Translations under genes and position numbers: made by a program | The notes under the pieces: model-generated | Told to the model about the DNA's origin: nothing | Database searches by the model: none | Seen by the model: only the letters and a program-made list of their open reading frames with translations | Part shown: positions 24,001-33,000 of the stretch, one piece after another | Numbering within the stretch: the first letter of the stretch is position 1 | How the letters are laid out: the number at the start of each line of letters is the position of its first letter | NCBI GenBank assembly: GCA_964017045.1 | Contig: OZ024809.1 | Location: forward strand, 2,418,001-2,482,000 | DNA length: 64,000 bases | Direction of reading: 5' to 3' | DNA from: Omphiscola glabra | Taxonomy: Eukaryota > Mollusca > Gastropoda > Lymnaeidae

Positions 24001-27000
24001 CGTAGACAGTTACACGTAAGTGGTTGCATTTAATATGCTGTTTCGGCCTGTAGACAGTTACACGTAAGTGGTTGCATTTAATATGCTGTTTTGGCCTGTA
24101 GACAGTTACAAGTAAGTGGTTGCATTTAATATGCTGTTTCGGCCTGTAGACAGTTATAAGTAAGTGGTTGCATTTAATATGCTGTTTCGGCCTGTAGACA
24201 GTTATAAGTAAGTGGTTGCATTTAATATGCTGTTTCGGCCTGTAGACAGTTATAAGTAAGTGGTTGCATTTAATATGCTGTTTCGGCCTGTAGACAGTTA
24301 TAAGTAAGTGGTTGCATTTAATATGCACTTTCGGCCCGTAGACAGTTATAAGTAAGTGGTTGTATTTAATATGCTGTTTTGGTCTGTAGACAGTTATAAG
24401 TAAGTGGTTGCATTTAATATGCTGTTTCGGCCTGTAGACAGTTATAAGTAAGTGGTTGCATTTAATATGCTGTTTTGGCCTGTAGACAGTTATAAGTAAG
24501 TGGTTGCATTTAATATGCTGTTTCGGACTGTAGACAGTTATAAGTAAGTGGTTGCATTTAATATGCTGTTTCGGCCTGTAGACATTTACAAGTAAGTGGT
24601 TGCATTTAATATGCTGTTTCGGACTGTAGACAGTTACACGTAAGTGGTTGCATTTAATATGCTGTTTCGGTCTGTAGACAGTTACAAGTAAGTGGTTGTA
24701 TTTAATATGCTGTTTCGGCCTGTAGACAGTTATAAGTAAGTGGTTGCATTTAATATGCTGTTTCGGTCTGTAGACAGTTACACGTAAGTGGTTGCATTTA
24801 ATATGCTGTTTCGGCCTGTAGACAGTTATAAGTAAGTGGTTGCATTTAATATGCTGTTTCGGTCTGTAGACAGTTACACGTAAGTGGTTGCATTTAATAT
24901 GCTGTTTCGGCCTGTAGACAGTTACAAGTAAGTGGTTGCATTTAATATGCTGTTTCGGTCTGTAGACAGTTATAAGTAAGTGGTTGCATTTAATATGCTG
25001 TTTCGGCCTGTAGACAGTTATAAGTAAGTGGTTGCATTTAATATGCTGTTTCGGTCTGTAGACAGTTACACGTAAGTGGTTGCATTTAATATGCTGTTTC
25101 GGCATGTAGACAGTTACAAGTAAGTGGTTGCATTTAATATGCTGTTTCGGACTGTAGACAGTTATAAGTAAGTGGTTGCATTTAATATGCTGTTTCGGCC
25201 TGTAGACAGTTATAAGTAAGTGGTTGTATTTAATATGCTGTTTTGGCCTGTAGACAGTTATAAGTAAGTGGTTGCATTTAATATGCTGTTTCGGACTGTA
25301 GACAGTTATAAGTAAGTGGTTGCATTTAATATGCTGTTTCGGCCTGTAGACAGTTATAAGTAAGTGGTTGTATTTAATATGCTGTTTCGGCCTGTAGACA
25401 GTTATAAGTAAGTGGTTGCATTTAATATGCTGTTTCGGCCTGTAGACAGTTATAAGTAAGTGGTTGTATTTAATATGCTGTTTTGGCCTGTAGACAGTTA
25501 TAAGTAAGTGGTTGCATTTAAGATGCTGTTTCGGCCTGTAGACAGTTACAAGTAAGTGGTTGCATTTAATATGCTGTTTCGGCCTGTAGACAGTTTTAAG
25601 TAAGTGGTTGCATTTAATATGCTTTTTCGGCCTGTAGACAGTTATAAGTAAGTGGTTGCATTTAATATGCTTTTTCGGCCTGTAGACAGTTATAAGTAAG
25701 TGGTTGCATTTAATATGCACTTTATGCCTGTAGACAGTTATAAGTAAGTGGTTGCATTTAATATGCTTTTTCGGCCTGTAGACAGTTATAAGTAAGTGGT
25801 TGCATTTAATATGCTGTTTCGGCCTGTAGACAGTTATAAGTAAGTGGTTGCATTTAATATGCTGTTTCGGCCTGTAGACAGTTATAAGTAAGTGGTTGCA
25901 TTTAATATGCTGTTTCGACCTGTATACAGTTACAAGTAAGTGGTTGTATTTAATATGCTGTTTCGACCTGTATACAGTTATAAGTAAGTGGTTGTATTTA
26001 ATATGCTGTTTCGACCTGTATACAGTTATAAGTAAGTGGTTGCATTTAATATGCTGTTTCGGCCTGTAGACAGTTACAAGTAAGTTGTTGGCAAGGTCAA
26101 TCAACAATTCCGAAAAATGAAGTCACAGAGTTAAACATTCAGAAAATTTCAATTTCAGTCGGTGAGATGAACACTTTCTGATTTCCCTGGAGTTAGACGA
26201 AGTTATGAACGAAACAACATGGGAAATACAAGCAAATTATATCTATATATATAAAAATGAATGTATGTCTGTATGTCTCATATGCGCTCCCACATCATTC
26301 AAGCGATTGCAACAAAACTTTAGTTAGTTGTTGGTCACCTACCCGGGCATTTAACTGCGTCATTACAAAACTTTTAAAATATTTCGTTTTCGGCCGTTGG
26401 CCCTTAATTCGGTTTTTTTCTGATATGAGCTTTGTAAAAAATACTTCCGCCTGCGCTCCTACACCAGTTATCCGAATGCGCTAAATCTTTGGTAAAATGT
26501 TGTAATCACGCCCACAAAGGTATGGAAATAATTATAACCGTTTTAAAATATTCCGTTTTTCTTATATGAGCTATATAAATAAAATTGCAACCCATATGCG
26601 CTCCTACGCCATTTAAGCGATTGTAACAAAACTTTGCTGAATTTTTGACCAAACGCTTGCGCATTTTACAAAGTTATTAAAACACTTTTAAAGTATTCCA
26701 TTTTGTACCGTTGGCTCCAAAATCGTTTTTTTTCTTATATGAGCTTTGTAAAATAAAAATTTCGTCTGCGCTCCTACGCCATTTATTTGAATACGCTAAA
26801 ACTTTGGTGAAATGTTGCAAGCACGCCCGCAAAGGTGTGCAAATCTTTACAACAGTTTTAGTATATTCCGTATTGAGCCAGGGGCCCCATGTTCGTTTTT
26901 TCTTATATGAGCTATATAAATATAATTTCAAACCGTGTGCGCTCCTACACCATGCATGCGATTGCAACAAAACCTTTTTGAATTGTTGTCCATAAGTTTG

Positions 27001-30000
27001 CGCATTTTACTTAGTCATAACAATACTTTTAAAATATTCCGTTTTTGGCCGTTAGCCCCAAAATGTATTTTATACTTATAAGAGCATTTTAAAAAATAAT
27101 TTACGTATGCGCTCCTATACCATTCATCTGAATGCGATAAAACTTTAGTAAGATGTTTTGCGCACGTCCGAATAGGCTTTTGATTTATTACAACCGTTAA
27201 AAAATATTCCGTTTTGAGCCAGGGGCCCTATGTTCTATTTTTCCAATATGATCTATACAAATATAATTTCAAACGGAGCTAATGCATGAATGGATAGATT
27301 TTTAATCATATACAAATAGCAACATTAAACTGTGTGTGTGATATAATAAGTAGGTTTCTGAAGTAATACAACAATTATACAATATTCCGTTTGTGGCCGG
27401 GGCCCTACATGCGTTTGCCAACCTTTTATTGTTTTTATAATTATCTTATGCATTCATATACCATTCATCCGATTGCGATAAAAATTTGGTGAATTGATAT
27501 GCGCACTCCCGCAAATGTGTCTAAATTAGAACCACATTTTACATTATTCCTTTTGGGCCAGTGGCCCTAAATTGTTTTTTTTTCTGATAAGAGCTTTATA
27601 ACTATAATTTCATACAGAGCTATTCCATAGGTGGATTGAATTTCATCAAATACAAAGAGTGATATTTCAGTTTGTATGTTACATAGTAAGTAGGTTCTAG
27701 ATTAGTTCTTCCATTGTTCAATATTCCGTTTTTGGATGGGTATCAGTGCATTGGTGCTATTGAAATATAATTTCCGTTTGCGTCACTCTACCATTCATCC
27801 CATTACGATAAGAAGTTGGCGAGTTGATGTGCGCATGCCTGCAAAGGTTTCTAATTTATTACCACCATTTCACAATATTCCGTTTGGGGTCGGGGGCCCC
27901 AAATTCCATTTTTTCTTAATTGAACTATAAAAATATAATTTCAAACAGAGCTATTTCATGGGTCAATGAAATTGAATCAAATAAAAATAACGACATTTCA
28001 GTTTCTGTGTTACATAATAAGTAGGTTTCTGAATTAATGAAACCATTTTAAAATATATCGTTTGGGCCGGGGGCCTTACATTCGTTTTGTTTTCTTAAAT
28101 GAGCTTCATCAATATAATTTCAAACACAGCCATCAAAACAACCACCCTTGAACAAATGCCAACAGACAGCAAATTTGTAGTAAGAGAAGAGAAAACACAT
28201 TGTTGCATGTTTAGTGTAGAGAGTAGTTGTGTTGCTTTTACAAATAAGCTTGAATTTTGTGACATATTTTAGAATCGGATATTACGTTTGAACGTGTTAT
28301 GGTTTTGAATAGGAATGATTGAGTAGTTCTATAATAGAATGTTAGAATTTCGGAGCTGTTTTGTTTTATGAAAAGACATTTGACATGAATCGATGGTTTC
28401 TTAAGTATTTACATTACCACATAGACAACGAAGGTATTTAACTATAATGACATCTAGCTTTTAACTCTAAAATTTATGATTTATAAAGTAATGTGCCCCC
28501 TATACAACTGGATTTGTACTGCCAACAATTCATTGTACTTCCTAACATGTGAAAACTATTAACCTTAAAAACATCGTACATTAATTGAATCAAATACAAA
28601 CCGCGATATTTCATTTTGTGTGTGACGTTACACGTTGTGTTAAATGTGAAATTACCATTGCCTATCGACATCTAATAACAGATATCACATGCATTTGTAA
28701 TATTTGTCACAAAGCAATACTTTTGCTGTCAAATCAATGATGCCGCCCAAACGAAAAGCTATTGGTTTTTCCACACCTCAAGCGCGAAAGAAAAAGGCAT
28801 CACGAGCTTCGGAAACAGTTGAGCAACGGGAAGCAAGACAGGCAACCGCTCGAGTACGCAATGCTCAAGCCCGTACCTTTGACACAGTGGAGCAACGGGA
28901 AGTAAGACTGGGAAACGCTCGAGTACGCAATGCTCGATCCAGACGAATAATGAACGTTGAATTAAATCTTATTGCATTCCATTAAAATGCTAATTATGAT
29001 TACAATCTTCATCCAAGCGTGGTTATTGGAAAAATTGATAAATTATGCGTGTATTGCAGTGCCCTCAAATTTAAGAATGAAACAGCGGGAATTTGCTGCG
29101 ATTGACTTGCCAGGCATCCCGTCGCACGTTTTATTACTCAAAATTGGCGTGCCTATCATTCTTTTACGAAACATAAATCCACCACGACCTTACAACGGCA
29201 CCAAGCTTTCAGTGAAAAACATGATGAACAATATCATCGAAGCAACTATTTTAAATGGAAAATTTAAAGGAGAAGATGTACTGCTGCCACGCATCCCAAT
29301 GATTCAAACAGACATGCCATTTGAATTTAAACGTCTGCAGTTTCCGGTGCGACTCGCATTTGCAATGACCATCAGCAAAGCACAGGGACAATCGTTACAA
29401 GTGTGTGGACTAAATTTGGAAAACCCATGCTTCTCTCATGGACAGCTGTATGTGGCCTGCTCTCACGTCGGAAAACCTTCTCATTGATTCGTGTATGCAC
29501 CAGATGGAAAAACAAAAAAACATTGTGTATTTATAAGCACTTCAAGAAACATAATTAAAACACAAAACACTTTCTTTCTTGAGTGGCATTGCAACGCATG
29601 CCGGGTACTCGCTAGTAAGAAATAAAAAAGTAACCTAACAACCACAAAATTTTAAAAAAAATGTTTAAGTCTGTCGCTCTGTAACAGCTTGTAACAAACA
29701 TGATACAACATAAACATATGGTAATACTACATAACCTTTATAATCGTAAAATGCTTATTTAAATACAAGTAAATGAGTAGTAGTTTCATTTTTTAGAAAT
29801 ATAAAGCAATCTTTTGGTTTTCAACTGCCCCTTGACAAAAGGTTCAAAACTCAGCTGCTAGGCTAGGTCTAAAGGCAAAATAATGTTATCACGTCACTCC
29901 ACTACTGCACTCACTTCATTGGCTCCCTATAGAGGCAAGCATTGATTACAAGCTGTCTGTTCTCTGTCACACCATTTTCTCGGATTCCTGCCCTTCCTAT

Positions 30001-33000
30001 CTAAACGAACTTCTTTCTGTCTATTCACCCATTCGACAACTTGGCTCCTCCGCAGACACGCGTATTCTGTCCGTTCCCAAGACACGCACTGAAACATATG
30101 GTGAACGCTCTTTCTCTTTCTGCCCCCCACCCCCAAAACAATGGCATTCTCTGCCGATACACATCTGCAATATACGCAGACATATACAAACAGACAGCCA
30201 CAGAAATGCCGAAACACATGCAGAAAGAAATCCAAACACGCATAAATACACACATACACGCGCCATACACACACACACACACCATGCACACACACTCGCA
30301 AAAACACATAGATTAAATATTTTTTTTACCAACATGAACGTATTTCCTAATAGGAAAATCTACGCCAACAAAATGAAGAGATGGGTGGCGGAGGAGAAAA
30401 GATTACCACCGATCTATAAAGGCCCTGTTGATGATATAGCCACAGATTCCAGTCCTCTGATTGGTCAGCTCACGTCAGGTGATCCCAAACACCAGCTTAA
30501 TGGTGATGCTGGAGAGAACATAGAGCTGGTGGCAGTAGAGAGAACAGACACACAGACCGGAGACAGGACAGACGCACAGATAACAGACAGGACAGACGCA
30601 CAGACCACAAACAGGACAGACACACAGACCACAGACAGGACAGAAAGACATCAAGAACATTCAGAAACAGATACCCATGACAGTGAAACTGAAGAAGAAT
30701 TGTCACGGTCGGATTTACATAAGAAAAAACATAGCATAGACAACGTTGAGTTTAGACAGAGGATCAGTTCCGAAGACCTGGAGGGTGACAATGAAGAAAA
30801 CGACACAGTTGCAGGATTACCCTTTTCTAGTCTCAGAAATGTCTTTGTCGCCTCGAGACAAGCGTCTGGTGATGACGCGGTGTCTGACAGCAAGCGGCTG
30901 TCCAACTCACAACTCTACACAAGCCAGTTTAGTGTCATCAGTCAGGCTGATCTCCCTTGCATCCTGCCTGACCGGATCGAGGAGGATGAAATTAAAGTTA
31001 AGGAGAAGTCGAGGAGTCGATTCAATACAATCATCGACTTATCCCTATTCAAGGTAATTGTGTTTAAATGCTGACTATTTATAGGTGGTGACATGACGCA
31101 GTGGTAGAGCAAATAAACATCTTCAACCATTTCGAGCTATTGACAACTTGCCTACTTGGAGGCGTTTTTGATAACTAATTTAACCCAGAGTAAACAGCCT
31201 AATCCATAAATATTGGAAAACACATTCAGAACGGTTTGAGGTTAGAAATTGGCTTGCTATGATATCCCGTCCAATTTAACAAGCGCAAAAACCAAAATAA
31301 AGCTAAATTCTCTCAGGTGCGGTTTAAAATGATTTTATACAAAAAAGAATAGCATCACCATTGTTCACTTATTAGCAAGTATGACAGATTACACCACTAG
31401 TTAGCAAGTATGACAGATTACACCACTAGTTAGCAAGTATGACAGATTACACCACTAGTTAGCAAGTATGACAGATTACACCACTAGTTAGCAAGTATGA
31501 CAGATTACACCACTAGTTAGCAAGTATGACAGATTACACCACTAGTTAGCAAGTATGACAGATTACACCACTAGTTAGCAAGTATGACAGATTACACCAC
31601 TAGTTAGCAAGTATGACAGATTACACCACTAGTTAGCAAGTATGACAGATTACACCACTAGTTAGCAAGTATGACAGATTACACCACTAGTTAGCAAGTA
31701 TGACAGATTACACCACTAGTTAGCAAGTATGACAGATTACACCACTAGTTAGCAAGTATGACAGATTACATCACTAGTTAGCAAGTATGACAGATTACAC
31801 CACTAGTTAGCAAGTATGACAGATTACACCACTAGTTAGCAAGTATGACAGATTACACCACTAGTTAGCAAGTATGACAGATTACACCACTAGTTAGCAA
31901 GTATGACAGATTACACCACTAGTTAGCAAGTATGACAGATTACACCACTATTTAGCAAGTATGACAGATTACACCACTAGTTAGCAAGTATGACAGATTA
32001 CACCACTAGTTAGCAAGTATGACAGATTACACCACTAGTTAGCAAGTATGACAGATTACACCACTAGTTAGCAAGTATGACAGATTACACCACTAGTTAG
32101 CAAGTATGACAGATTACACCACTAGTTAGCAAGTATGACAGATTACACCACTAGTTAGCAAGTATGACAGATTACACCACTAGTTAGCAAGTATGACAGA
32201 TTACACCACTAGTTAGCAAGTATGACAGATTACACCACTAGTTAGCAAGTATGACAGATTACACCACTAGTTAGCAAGTATGACAGATTACACCACTAGT
32301 TAGCAAGTATGACAGATTACACCACTAGTTGATCTTTTTTCTTAGATGGGAAGAACATAACTTACTTCCCGCTTCATTTCCACCTATGACGTCAAACAAT
32401 TTCGTCACACAGATTTAACATCTCTAATTCAGATTTTTTAAACTCATTTTGTTCTAGTAAATTCTTTTTAACTCAATTTGTTCTAGGTCATTATTTTTAT
32501 CTCAATTTGTTCTACGTAATTCTTTTTAATTTAATATGTTTTATAAAATTCTTTTTAACTCATTTTGTTATAGTAAATTCTTTTTACCTCAATTTGTTTT
32601 AGGAAATTCCTTTAAACTTATTTTGTTTTAGGTAATACTTTTTAACTCAATTTGTTTAAGAAAAAAAAAAAGTATTTTTCAATACATAATTTGTATGTGC
32701 TTATTTTTTGAAAACTTTAAAGAGGCTAAAGATAAATGATATCCGAGTGCCTAAAATTTATCTGTATTAAAACATTTCAATAATTTGTTTTCTGTTTTCC
32801 ATCCTGTCAGTTGTGGACATTTCGAATGATGGCGCTGTTCATAACCTTCGGTGTGTTCGGCAACTACATCTCTATCTACATGCCCACCATTGCCTTCAAA
32901 TTCGGCATCTCGAAACCGGACGCTGCTCTGCTCATGATGGTCAGCGGGATCATGGATCTAGTGACGAGGATCGTCACAGGGGTCATTGCCGACTTCAAGT

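Larger units (their letters stand above)
26242..29615 (+). mobile_element. Helitron, internally deleted
   Basis: Starts TCTATATATATAAAAATGAA after a host A and ends with GCAACGCATGCCGGGTACTC then GCTAG before a host T, the Helitron A/T insertion pattern with TC and CTAG ends and a short 3' hairpin. It contains fragments of a Rep-helicase protein (28741-28985, 29041-29487). Residues 26260-28120 are degenerate internal repeats (gcgctcctacaccattcatc ... aatattccgttttg). It sits in transporter intron 5. Confidence 0.85.

Noticed and set aside
22406..26107. A 1233-codon open frame on the minus strand
   Set aside because: It exists only because the 48-bp array unit has no stop in that frame. It is antisense to a transporter exon-derived repeat and has no start context or splice support.
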